From CAYMUC01 sp964393535 (GTDB lineage: Bacteria > Actinomycetota > Acidimicrobiia > Acidimicrobiales > Ilumatobacteraceae): 16,714 nucleotides of DNA. This document shows, piece by piece, positions 7,981-14,601 of the stretch. Location of the stretch: NCBI GenBank assembly GCA_964393535.1, contig CAYMUC010000068.1:1-16714 (forward strand), in the 5' to 3' direction. The position numbers and the translations under genes are program-made. The notes under the pieces are model-generated. The model saw only the letters and a program-made list of their open reading frames with translations, made no database searches and was not told where the DNA came from. Position 1 is the first letter of the stretch, and each line of letters starts with the position of its first letter.

Positions 7981-8495
7981 CCCGCACTCGCAGCGACGCA
8001 CTGCTGCTGGGCGAATGGGCGTGCCTGGGCGTGGTGTACCGGCAACCGGCGCACGGGTTCGCCGTGGCGGCCATGCTGCGGCCCGACACCAACCTCGGGC
8101 GTGTGTGGTCGCTGTCGCGGCCGCTCACCTATCGGGCACTCGAGCAATTGCAGGCCCGAGGCCTGGTGGAGGCCGTCGCCGAAGAACCGGGCATCGCCGG
8201 CGGCCCCCGCACCCTGCTCGCCCCCACACCAGCCGGTCGAGCGGCACTGCAAAACTGGCTGGCCACACCGGTGGAACATCTGCGCGACCTGCGCAGCGAA
8301 CTGCTGCTGAAACTGGTCGTCGCCACCTACTGCGACATCGACGTGTCCGCCATGCTGACGGCACAGCGTCGGCGGGTGTCGCATCTGGTCGAGGTGCTCT
8401 CTGTACCGGTCGACTGCTTCGACCCGGTGGCGCTTTGGCGCTACGAAGCCGCGACCGCAGCCTCGCGATTTCTCGACGGTCTGGGACATCGCTAG
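7977..8495 (+). CDS. PadR-like winged-helix regulator coupled to modABC
   Basis: This 172-residue protein has a PadR-type winged helix in its first half: GEWACLGVVYRQPAHGFAVA at 12-31 gives helices 1-2, SLSRPLTYRALEQLQARGLV holds the recognition helix, and the wing follows with a PRTLLAPTPAGRAALQNWL segment. The second half, with ELLLKLVVATYCDIDVSAML and a final helix, matches the PadR C-terminal dimerisation region. The start ATG overlaps the modC stop (ATGA), so it is made with the transporter. No molybdate-binding domain and no ModE-like segment is present, so a direct molybdate sensor role would be new. It may instead repress mod genes through the inverted repeat before modA, or control other genes. 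Family good, role inferred. Confidence 0.85.
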   Translation: MTRTRSDALLLGEWACLGVVYRQPAHGFAVAAMLRPDTNLGRVWSLSRPLTYRALEQLQARGLVEAVAEEPGIAGGPRTLLAPTPAGRAALQNWLATPVEHLRDLRSELLLKLVVATYCDIDVSAMLTAQRRRVSHLVEVLSVPVDCFDPVALWRYEAATAASRFLDGLGHR

Positions 8496-8502
8496 CCGCG
8501 GT

Positions 8503-9741
8503 TCAATCGCCCCACAAACTCGTCACGGGCAGCGCCCACACTCGATCACCGAGGGGAACCACGCGGTCACCGAGGTACAACACCACACCCGCTGCGAACC
8601 GATCACCGACAGCGTCGCGAAGTCGCACCAGATGTTTGGCATCGCTCACCGCCACCCCCGACGAAGCCTTCACCTCGATCGCCCCGACGGTACCGTCGAC
8701 GGCCTCCACGACGAGGTCGACCTCGGGTCCGTTACGGTCCCTCCAGTGCCGCAGTGTGGGCTGGCCCTTGGACCAGCCGCGCTGCTTCACCAACTCCATC
8801 GCCACGAACGACTCGAGCGCTGGGCCGATGAACGGGTTCGCAGGCGAGGCGAGTGACTCGGCATCACGTCCCACAAGCGAGCACATCAGTCCACTGTCGG
8901 CGATCACCATCTTGGGATGCCGCTTCTCACGTGTTGTGAGACTGGGAGTCCACGCAGGAATGCTCACGACGAGACCCACCATCTCGAGCAGCGATACGTA
9001 GCGGCGCACCGTGTCGTCACCCAGACGAAGATCAGTTGCCATGCGAGCGTGGACCAGTTCGCCGGCCGAGTTCGCCGCCAAGAGGCGAAGGAGTCGCGGT
9101 AGTTCCTGGGCCTGGCTGATGGCCGAGGTCTCGCGGATGTCGCGTTCCACCACGGTTCGCACATAGCTGCGATGCCACCGGGAGGTCTGGTTTGCTGGGA
9201 GTGCTGCGAGTTCGGGGAACCCGCCGCGCACCACGCGAACGAACAGGCCGCGGCGATCGAGTGCCTCGCGTCGTCGTGCTGCCAGGCGTTCGGGTGCCAT
9301 GAGCAGGTCGTCGAGAAAGGTCTCCTCGACGCCGACGATCTCCCCCTGGGACAACGGCCACAGATCCAGTACCTCGGCTCGTCCCGCCAGCGACTCGGAC
9401 AGTTTCGGAACAGTGAGGAAGCGCGTCGACCCCGCCAGGATGAACTGTCCGCGAGCGGTGCGACGGTCGACGAGAGACTTCACCGCCAGCACGACGGCGT
9501 CGCCACCGCGTTGCACCTCGTCGATAGCCATCGGCGAGGCTGCCAGTTCGACGAAACCGTGAGGGTCCGCCGCCGCGGTGGTTCTCGTGATGTCGTCATC
9601 GAGGCTCCAGTAGCTCCCACCCGACGCAACGAGTTCCCGCACGAGGGTCGTCTTGCCCGACTGACGAGGTCCATTGATGATCGTGACTCTGAACATGTTC
9701 AACGACTCACTGGCCACACGAGTGAGATGACGCCGGATCAC
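8503..9741 (-). CDS. AAA ATPase with DUF4143 domain
   Basis: This 412-residue protein belongs to the AAA_14/DUF4143 family, widespread ATPases whose function is poorly defined. Walker A GPRQSGKT is at 24-31, Walker B MAIDE at 71-75 and a sensor-1-like ILAGSTRF at 101-108. The helical middle (about 190-290) leads to a C-terminal restriction-endonuclease-like module with GPEVDLVVE at 338-346 and IEVKAS at 355-360, giving Asp342, Glu356 and Lys358 as a possible nuclease triad. The start GTG at 9741 retains the RRHL segment that normally precedes Walker A in this family and has TATCGT 6 nt upstream; a later ATG at 9696 would remove it. Stop is 7 bp from the convergent padR-like stop. No partner gene is evident, so a role in defence or addiction should not be assumed. 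Confidence 0.88.
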   Translation of the reverse strand: MIRRHLTRVASESLNMFRVTIINGPRQSGKTTLVRELVASGGSYWSLDDDITRTTAAADPHGFVELAASPMAIDEVQRGGDAVVLAVKSLVDRRTARGQFILAGSTRFLTVPKLSESLAGRAEVLDLWPLSQGEIVGVEETFLDDLLMAPERLAARRREALDRRGLFVRVVRGGFPELAALPANQTSRWHRSYVRTVVERDIRETSAISQAQELPRLLRLLAANSAGELVHARMATDLRLGDDTVRRYVSLLEMVGLVVSIPAWTPSLTTREKRHPKMVIADSGLMCSLVGRDAESLASPANPFIGPALESFVAMELVKQRGWSKGQPTLRHWRDRNGPEVDLVVEAVDGTVGAIEVKASSGVAVSDAKHLVRLRDAVGDRFAAGVVLYLGDRVVPLGDRVWALPVTSLWGD

Positions 9742-9753
9742 AACGACACGATA
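9742..9753 (-). promoter_or_regulatory. Leaderless-type -10 of DUF4143 ATPase gene
   Basis: On the reverse strand TATCGT (9753-9748) is followed by 6 nt and the GTG at 9741. There is no Shine-Dalgarno sequence. The direct repeat at 9773-9810 begins just upstream and covers the expected -35 position. Confidence 0.55.
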
Positions 9754-9772
9754 ACGGAGATCGCTGGCCTGT

Positions 9773-9810
9773 CGTGCGAGAAACGCTGTTTCACCGTGCG
9801 GGAAACGCTG
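9773..9810. repeat. Tandem 16-bp direct repeat, 22-bp period, in divergent promoter region
   Basis: CGTGCGAGAAACGCTG (9773-9788) recurs as CGTGCGGGAAACGCTG (9795-9810), with one mismatch in 16. The 22-bp spacing is about two helical turns, so two protein molecules would sit on the same face of the DNA. The first copy also forms GAAAC-GCT-GTTTC (9780-9792). The repeats lie between the divergent ATPase and peptidase-like genes and overlap the ATPase -35 region, which suits an operator for one or both. Confidence 0.65.
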
Positions 9811-9852
9811 AACCGGTTTCGAAATATCTCGACCACCATGCGGCCATGGATG

Positions 9853-9865
9853 TAGCATTCCTACT
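9853..9865 (+). promoter_or_regulatory. Leaderless-type -10 of SlpD-like hydrolase gene
   Basis: TAGCAT (9853-9858) is exactly 7 nt before the ATG at 9866. TCGACC (9829-9834) is a possible -35 with an 18-bp spacer. No Shine-Dalgarno sequence is present before the ATG. Confidence 0.55.
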
Positions 9866-11377
9866 ATGACTGACTTGTCCGAGGAACTCCCCCGTCGTCG
9901 ACCCCGCCGGCTCACCGTCACGGCCACCGTGATCGTCACCGCCTTGATCGCTGGCCTCATCGTGGGCATCGTGGTCGGCCGCTCCGACTCGTCGGACGAC
10001 GCCGTCGACGTGCCCGAGTTGCTGTGGGAACCCCTCGACGGCGGCCTGGAACAGACCCGGCTCGTCGCACCGGTCAACTACGACGAGGCCGACGGCGCCA
10101 GCCTGGAGGTGTACGTGGTGCGCCGTCCGGCGAACGACCCTTCCAACCGCATCGGCAGCCTGCTGGTGAACCCAGGCGGTCCCGGTTTCGGCGGCAGCGT
10201 GATGGCCATCAGCGCCGAGATGTTCTTCGAACCCGAACTGCTCGACCGATTCGACATCGTGGGCTTCGACCCGCGCGGTACCGGCCAGAGCACCCCGTTC
10301 ATCGACTGCATCGACGACTTCGACGAACTGTACGCCGCCACCGACCTGACCCCCGAGGACGACGCCGCCCGCCAGCGTCAACTGGATCTCACCCGCCAGT
10401 ACGCCGAGGCCTGCGTGACCCGCACCGGTGAGGTGCTGGTGCATCTGGGCACCTCGAACGTGGCACGCGACATGGACCTTCTGCGCCGTGCCCTGGGTGA
10501 GGACACCATCACGTTCTTCGGAACGTCGTACGGCTGCGAACTGGGCGCCGTGTGGGCGACGTTGTTCCCCGACACCGTGCGGGCCGCCGTGCTCGATGCC
10601 TGCGCCGACCCCAACGCCGACCCCGCCGAGGGAATGCGCCAACAGGCCCAGGGATTCCAGGCCTCCGTGGAGGCGTTCCTCGAGCGCTGCAGCGAGGTGG
10701 GCGCCGACTGCCCCATCTACAACGATGGCAACCCCGAAGCGGCCTACCTGGCCGTGCGCGAACTAGCAGCCACCGAAGGCATCCCGAGCCTCGAGGGGCG
10801 GCCGCCGGTGAACGAGGCCTTCTTCCAACAGGCCGTGATCGCCGCCATGTACAGCGAAGAGACCTGGCCGGCCCTGGCCTTCGGTCTGGCGTCGGCGTTG
10901 GAGGGTGATGGCAGCGTGCTCACGCAACTGGCCGACGCCTACAGCCAACGCGCCGAGGACGGCACGTGGGGCAACCAACTGGAGGCGTTCTCAGTGATCT
11001 CGTGCATGGACGCCACGACGAACCCCACCCAGGAAGAACAGGACGCCCTCATGAGCGAACTCTCCTCCTTGGCACCTCTGCTGTATACCGAGGGCACCTT
11101 CGCCGCATCGCAGTGCCTGCTGCTGCCCGCCGCGGCCGACGCCCCGGTGGCGGCCACAGGGGGTGGGGCGTCACCGCTGCTCGTCATCGGCAGCACCGGC
11201 GATCCCGCCACGCCACTGGCGTCCACCGAACTCATGGCCGCCGCCCTCGAAGGCAGCGTGCTGGTGGCGGTCGAGAGCAACCAGCACGGCTCGTACCGGG
11301 TCAACGACTGCATCGACGAAGCGGTTCACCGCACGCTGCTCGACCGGGAGTTGCCGGCCCCCGGGCTGCGCTGCTGA
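9866..11377 (+). CDS. Membrane-anchored SlpD/tripeptidyl-aminopeptidase-type hydrolase
   Basis: This 503-residue alpha/beta hydrolase resembles the secreted tripeptidyl aminopeptidases and SlpD/E proteases of actinobacteria. After a basic N-terminus (RRRPRR) a single membrane segment at 17-38 anchors it with the enzyme outside. The oxyanion loop is VNPGGPG at 101-107, followed by DPRGTGQS at 135-142. The nucleophile elbow GTSYG at 219-223 gives Ser221. The C-terminal TAP-like region supplies Asp446 (STGDPATP) and His474 (NQHGSY). Six Cys between the elbow and the end plus Cys503 suggest disulfides. The likely role is release of short peptides from protein N-termini for nutrition, but ester substrates cannot be excluded. 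The last 52 bp overlap the 3' end of tag on the other strand. Confidence 0.9.
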   Translation: MTDLSEELPRRRPRRLTVTATVIVTALIAGLIVGIVVGRSDSSDDAVDVPELLWEPLDGGLEQTRLVAPVNYDEADGASLEVYVVRRPANDPSNRIGSLLVNPGGPGFGGSVMAISAEMFFEPELLDRFDIVGFDPRGTGQSTPFIDCIDDFDELYAATDLTPEDDAARQRQLDLTRQYAEACVTRTGEVLVHLGTSNVARDMDLLRRALGEDTITFFGTSYGCELGAVWATLFPDTVRAAVLDACADPNADPAEGMRQQAQGFQASVEAFLERCSEVGADCPIYNDGNPEAAYLAVRELAATEGIPSLEGRPPVNEAFFQQAVIAAMYSEETWPALAFGLASALEGDGSVLTQLADAYSQRAEDGTWGNQLEAFSVISCMDATTNPTQEEQDALMSELSSLAPLLYTEGTFAASQCLLLPAAADAPVAATGGGASPLLVIGSTGDPATPLASTELMAAALEGSVLVAVESNQHGSYRVNDCIDEAVHRTLLDRELPAPGLRC

Positions 11378-11961
11378 GCCTGGCACTCGGCCTCGCAGGC
11401 CTGGCGCACATGACAGTGCCGCAGGTGGTCGTTCACCACACCCAAGGCCTGCATGGCCGAGTACACCGTGGTGGGTCCCACGTACACGAAACCGCAGCGG
11501 CGCAGTTCCTTCGACAGTGCCGTGGACTCCGCCGTCGACGAGGGCAGCATCTCCATGCTCAGCGGCGCCGGCCGATCCGTTCGGTCGGGCTCGAAGCCCC
11601 ACACCAGTGAGGCCAGCGATCGACCGTCGTCCCACAGCGCCACCACGGCTCGGGCGTTGGTGATCGTTGCCTCGATCTTTCCCCGGTGGCGCACGATGCC
11701 GGCGTCGCCGAGAAGACGCACGACATCGCCTTCCCCGAATGCGGCGACCCGGTGCGGGTCGAAGCCGGCAAACGCGGCGCGGAAGTGCTCGCGCTTGCGC
11801 AGAATCGTGATCCACGCCAGACCCGACTGGAACCCCTCCAGGCAGAGCTTCTCGAAGATCGCCACGTCGTCGACGACGGGACGGCCCCACTCGGTGTCGT
11901 GATAGGCCACGTACTCCGGCGAGTTTCCCGCCCATGGACAGCGCACGGATTCCTCGATCAC
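11326..11961 (-). CDS. tag: DNA-3-methyladenine glycosylase I
   Basis: This 211-residue DNA repair enzyme would remove 3-methyladenine from alkylated DNA by cutting the base-sugar bond. It aligns along its length with E. coli Tag: the zinc ligands correspond to Cys8, His21, His179 and Cys183 (RCPW, AYHDTEWG, NDHLRHC), the catalytic Glu is Glu42 in CLEG, and the stacking Trp is Trp50 in SGLAWITILRKRE. GIVRHRGKIEATITNARA at 88-105 is the helix-hairpin-helix region. The start GTG at 11961 overlaps the stop of the TetR-family gene (GTGA) and has AAGGAG 8 nt upstream. The C-terminal tail after about residue 190 is low in complexity, lies over the 3' end of the convergent hydrolase gene, and goes beyond the family core. 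Confidence 0.95.
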   Translation of the reverse strand: MIEESVRCPWAGNSPEYVAYHDTEWGRPVVDDVAIFEKLCLEGFQSGLAWITILRKREHFRAAFAGFDPHRVAAFGEGDVVRLLGDAGIVRHRGKIEATITNARAVVALWDDGRSLASLVWGFEPDRTDRPAPLSMEMLPSSTAESTALSKELRRCGFVYVGPTTVYSAMQALGVVNDHLRHCHVRQACEAECQAQQRSPGAGNSRSSSVR

Positions 11962-12521
11962 CGCGATGACTCCTTCGCGCCTCGACGTGTTCTCATGATG
12001 CGACGGGCCGCCACATCGGCTGCCTCGGAACCCACCACCTGACGCATCAGCAACAATCCGTCGATGGTCGCCATGGCGGCGGTCGCCTCGGCGCGCCTCT
12101 GGGCCGAAGTTCCCCGCAACAGACTCCCCACCCACACGGTCCACGTGTGCATCAACTCGGCCACCAGGGTTCGGTAGGGCTCACGACCTGTCGCCGCGAG
12201 ACCACTGGCCTCGAAGAACAACCCGAACACCGGATCGACGTCGGGCCTCGCCAGCATGGGCCACGCCACACGGAGCACCTCGACATGGTCGGCCACGGGG
12301 GCCGCGAAGGCGGGAGCGAGTGCGGCCTGCAGTTGGTCCCCGAGGGCCACGAGCACCTCACCGATCAGATCGTCCTTCGAGGGGAAGTAGTACACGACGA
12401 CTCGGTCGCTGATGCCCAGGTGACGAGCCACGCTCCCGTACGAGAGTTGGCTGAGTCCGGCATCGAAGGCCACGGCGAGCGCCCCATCGAGAATCTCGTG
12501 CTTCGAGTGTCGATACCCCAC
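11958..12521 (-). CDS. TetR-family transcriptional repressor
   Basis: This 187-residue regulator has the TetR N-terminal helix-turn-helix at about 6-50: ILDGALAVAFDAGLSQLSYG leads into SVARHLGISDRVVVYYFPSK. The rest is a helical ligand-binding and dimerisation domain (for example VDPVFGLFFEASGLAATG). The ligand is unknown. The start GTG at 12521 is preferred because TACGAT lies 7 nt upstream and the upstream in-frame ATG at 12554 would put the operator inside the gene. Two identical palindromes upstream probably bind this protein, repressing itself, tag downstream in the same transcript, and the divergent hydrolase gene. Linking tag to a TetR-type repressor rather than Ada is unusual. Confidence 0.9.
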   Translation of the reverse strand: MGYRHSKHEILDGALAVAFDAGLSQLSYGSVARHLGISDRVVVYYFPSKDDLIGEVLVALGDQLQAALAPAFAAPVADHVEVLRVAWPMLARPDVDPVFGLFFEASGLAATGREPYRTLVAELMHTWTVWVGSLLRGTSAQRRAEATAAMATIDGLLLMRQVVGSEAADVAARRIMRTRRGAKESSR

Positions 12522-12534
12522 CCTCTTGATCGTA
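12522..12534 (-). promoter_or_regulatory. Leaderless-type -10 of tetR-tag operon
   Basis: On the reverse strand TACGAT (12534-12529) precedes the GTG at 12521 by 7 nt. Its first three bases are the last of the proximal palindrome, so a bound repressor would cover the -10. Confidence 0.6.
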
Positions 12535-12545
12535 GTGATCACTAC
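12532..12545. promoter_or_regulatory. TetR operator O1 (14-bp palindrome)
   Basis: GTAGTGATCACTAC is a perfect palindrome overlapping the -10 of the tetR-tag unit. The identical sequence recurs at 12558-12571, with centres 26 bp apart. Sharing of a perfect site in the intergenic region of a divergent TetR gene is the standard autoregulatory layout. Confidence 0.82.
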
Positions 12546-12557
12546 ACCTACCATTTC

Positions 12558-12571
12558 GTAGTGATCACTAC
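12558..12571. promoter_or_regulatory. TetR operator O2 (14-bp palindrome)
   Basis: This is the second copy of GTAGTGATCACTAC, ending 18 bp before the hydrolase ATG. The flanking base on each side is also the same as in O1 (16 of 16 bases). It would cover the hydrolase promoter, which must lie upstream of the GAGG at 12580-12583. Confidence 0.82.
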
Positions 12572-12589
12572 ACACTGCTGAGGTATCCG

Positions 12590-13474
12590 ATGACTCTGAC
12601 CGCCAGCGAAGCCGCCGACCTCTTCCGTCGGCCACCCGAACGCCATCTCGACGTCGGTGTCGGCGAGGTGGCCTACCGGGTGGCGGGCACGGGCCCCGAT
12701 GTGCTGTTCATCCACGGCTGGCCGGTGAGCGGGGCCACGTTTCGAACGCTGTTGCCCCACCTCGTCGACCACGTGACGTGCCATGTGCTGGATCTGCCTG
12801 GTGCCGGGTCGAGTCGATTCACCCCCACCACTTCCCTGAGCATTGCCAACCACATCACCAGCGTCCGCCGAACACTGGACCTGCTGGGCCTGGACGACGT
12901 CGCCGTGGTGGGCCACGACAGTGGCGGCATGATCGCTCGCCATGCCATGGCCGGTGACGCCCGCCTGCGAGCCATGGGCCTGATCGACACCGAACCATCG
13001 GGACGATCCAGCCTGAAGTTCCGGTCGTTCGTGGCCGGGCGCAAGGTGCCCGGTTTCGGGGCGGCACTCGGGTGGCTGGCTGGTCGTCCCCGACTGCGAC
13101 GGTCACGACTGGTGCTGGGCGATGCCTTCGCCGACTCGTCACTCCTCGACGGCGAGTTCGACGAGTTCTTCCTGCAGCCTCTCGCCCGGTCGCGCGAGCA
13201 TCGGGCCGCCGCCATGAAACTGTTCCGCAGTTTCGACCACCGGTTCGTGCACGAACTGGGTGATCTGCACCGGCGTATCGACGTGCCGGTGACACTGGTG
13301 TGGGGTGAGCAGGACCGCTTCTTCCCCGTGAACCAGGCCCGTGACATGGTGAGCGAGTTTCCCCACGCCACCCTGCAGGTGATCGCGGGCGCCGGGCTGT
13401 TCTCACATGAGGAACGACCTGCGGACGTGGCGCAGGCACTGCTGCCCACCCTGCTGACGCGCCGGTCGACCTAG
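12590..13474 (+). CDS. Alpha/beta hydrolase with Asp nucleophile elbow (epoxide hydrolase/dehalogenase-like)
   Basis: This is a cytoplasmic alpha/beta-hydrolase of 294 residues. The oxyanion motif HGWP is at 42-45. The nucleophile elbow GHDSG at 108-112 places Asp110 where esterases have Ser, as in epoxide hydrolases and haloalkane/haloacid dehalogenases, which form an ester intermediate on Asp. Asp242 in WGEQDRFFP and His273 in FSHEERP complete the triad. The residue after the nucleophile is Ser, whereas epoxide hydrolases and dehalogenases of the main groups usually have Trp or Arg, so the substrate is open. GAGG lies 6 nt before the ATG. The divergent TetR regulator and the double operator suggest induction by a substrate-like compound. 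Confidence 0.88.
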   Translation: MTLTASEAADLFRRPPERHLDVGVGEVAYRVAGTGPDVLFIHGWPVSGATFRTLLPHLVDHVTCHVLDLPGAGSSRFTPTTSLSIANHITSVRRTLDLLGLDDVAVVGHDSGGMIARHAMAGDARLRAMGLIDTEPSGRSSLKFRSFVAGRKVPGFGAALGWLAGRPRLRRSRLVLGDAFADSSLLDGEFDEFFLQPLARSREHRAAAMKLFRSFDHRFVHELGDLHRRIDVPVTLVWGEQDRFFPVNQARDMVSEFPHATLQVIAGAGLFSHEERPADVAQALLPTLLTRRST

Positions 13475-14151
13475 GGCTCGGTCACCTGAAGCGACGGGCC
13501 GTCCCAGTGATCGAGACGGGCGAAGGACTCCACGGGAGCACGGCGCAGTCTGGTGAGTATCTGCGCGGGTTCACCCAACGGCACCACGGCTGCGATGGCC
13601 ACATGAGCCGGGAACCCCACCAACTGCTGGACCTGTGGTTCTCCGGCAGCCGAGAAGGTGGTCAGCACGCCAGCGAGCCCGCGTGAACGAGCCACCAGGA
13701 GAACGTTCTGCACGAACGGATAGACGGAGGCTCCCGACACGACCCCCACCCGATCCAGCCCGGCATCCATGGATGCCACCAGTGACAGGTCCACACCGAT
13801 CACCAGCACCACCGGCGCGGCGGCCAGGGCTCGGAACCAGGCGACTGCCTCATCGGGCACAGCCGCGACCTGCTCGTCGGTGACCGGGCTGTGGACCACG
13901 GTGTTCAACGGGTTGTGCCCCACCGCGCTCTCGGCGGCATAGCGCCGAAGGACCGGCTCGCCGGCCGCCAACACGGCGCCCTTCGTGGCCGGGTCGCGCA
14001 CCACCACCACCCGCCATGCCTGACGGTTACCACCGCTGGGGGCGAAGCGGGCCAGGTTCAAGATCTCTGCGACCTCGTCGTCGGTCACCGAGTGGTCGGT
14101 GAACTGCCGCGCGGCGAACGTGGTGGTGAGGATGTGGTCGAAGTCGCTCAC
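13471..14151 (-). CDS. Nitroreductase-family flavoprotein
   Basis: This 226-residue protein of the FMN-dependent nitroreductase fold starts with RQFTDHSVTDDEVAEILNLA at 15-34 and APSGGNRQAWRVVVV at 37-51, which contribute FMN contacts (Arg15, Ser39, Asn42-Gln44). The later GASVYPFVQNVLLVARSRGLAGV is the usual long helix followed by the flavin-binding glycine turn. Members use NAD(P)H to reduce nitro groups, quinones or enones. The true substrate cannot be read from sequence. The GTG start has only a weak GGGGGA upstream and is 21 nt behind the GFA-type gene, so the two are probably co-transcribed. Its stop shares the CTAG with the hydrolase stop on the other strand. Confidence 0.87.
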   Translation of the reverse strand: MSDFDHILTTTFAARQFTDHSVTDDEVAEILNLARFAPSGGNRQAWRVVVVRDPATKGAVLAAGEPVLRRYAAESAVGHNPLNTVVHSPVTDEQVAAVPDEAVAWFRALAAAPVVLVIGVDLSLVASMDAGLDRVGVVSGASVYPFVQNVLLVARSRGLAGVLTTFSAAGEPQVQQLVGFPAHVAIAAVVPLGEPAQILTRLRRAPVESFARLDHWDGPSLQVTEP

Positions 14152-14172
14152 CCGGCTCGTCCCCCGCGTCGT

Positions 14173-14574
14173 CTACTCGCGCTCGAGCGACATGACCATG
14201 CCCGGCAGCGACACCCAGGGCTGGCGGTCCACACACCACGCCTCCACGGTCGGGTTCACGGTGGACTTGTCGTCGAGCGTTCCCGCCTTCACGGCGATGA
14301 GTCCGTCGGTCTTCACGATCTCGGACAGGATCGGCGAGCCGCAGTTCGGGCAGAAGCGCCGACGTACGTACACGTCGTCGCCCAGTTCACCGCGTTCCTC
14401 GTAGGTACGCAGTTCGCCATGCACCGTCATCTGCGATTCATGGGCGACGAGATTCACCGAGAACGCACTGCCACCTTGACGTTGGCAGTGATCGCAGTGG
14501 CATACCGCCGTTGCGATCAGATCACCGGTCAACTCGTAGGTCACCGCACCGCACAAACACCGTCCTGTTGTCAT
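14173..14574 (-). CDS. GFA/CENP-V-type zinc-binding protein
   Basis: This 133-residue protein carries the full cysteine set of the glutathione-dependent formaldehyde-activating (GFA) fold: CLC at 6-8, CHCDHC at 25-30 and CPNC at 75-78, which bind two zinc ions. RRRFCPNCGSPI is typical. The family was named for a reported spontaneous-like reaction of formaldehyde with glutathione, but many members have unknown roles, and actinobacteria generally use mycothiol. The ATG is preceded by TACCAT at 6 nt, inside the sequence between vapC and this gene, so it has its own promoter. It is followed by the nitroreductase gene. Confidence 0.9.
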   Translation of the reverse strand: MTTGRCLCGAVTYELTGDLIATAVCHCDHCQRQGGSAFSVNLVAHESQMTVHGELRTYEERGELGDDVYVRRRFCPNCGSPILSEIVKTDGLIAVKAGTLDDKSTVNPTVEAWCVDRQPWVSLPGMVMSLERE

Positions 14575-14586
14575 GGCGGCATGGTA
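14575..14586 (-). promoter_or_regulatory. Leaderless-type -10 of GFA-type gene
   Basis: On the reverse strand TACCAT (14586-14581) is followed by 6 nt and the ATG at 14574. It lies in the 27-bp gap after vapC, indicating that the GFA/nitroreductase pair can be transcribed independently of vapBC. Confidence 0.5.
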
Positions 14587-14601
14587 CGAGACCTGGCGCG
14601 T

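Noticed and set aside
6529..8001. 490-aa reverse-strand open frame over modC
   Set aside because: Length results from GC-rich codon bias; composition is unlike a protein and the opposite strand is certain.
8503..10077. Upstream extension of the DUF4143 ATPase to 524 residues
   Set aside because: The added N-terminus crosses the divergent hydrolase gene, its promoter and the direct repeats, and has shadow-type Ser/Arg-rich composition. The GTG at 9741 has a fitting -10.
12545..12558. ATG start for TetR at 12554 (reverse strand)
   Set aside because: It would place O1 and the -10 inside the gene, and the resulting N-terminal extension is not part of the family.
12673..13449. 258-aa reverse-strand open frame over the hydrolase
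   Set aside because: It is Ser/Arg/Pro-rich and antisense to an intact alpha/beta hydrolase.
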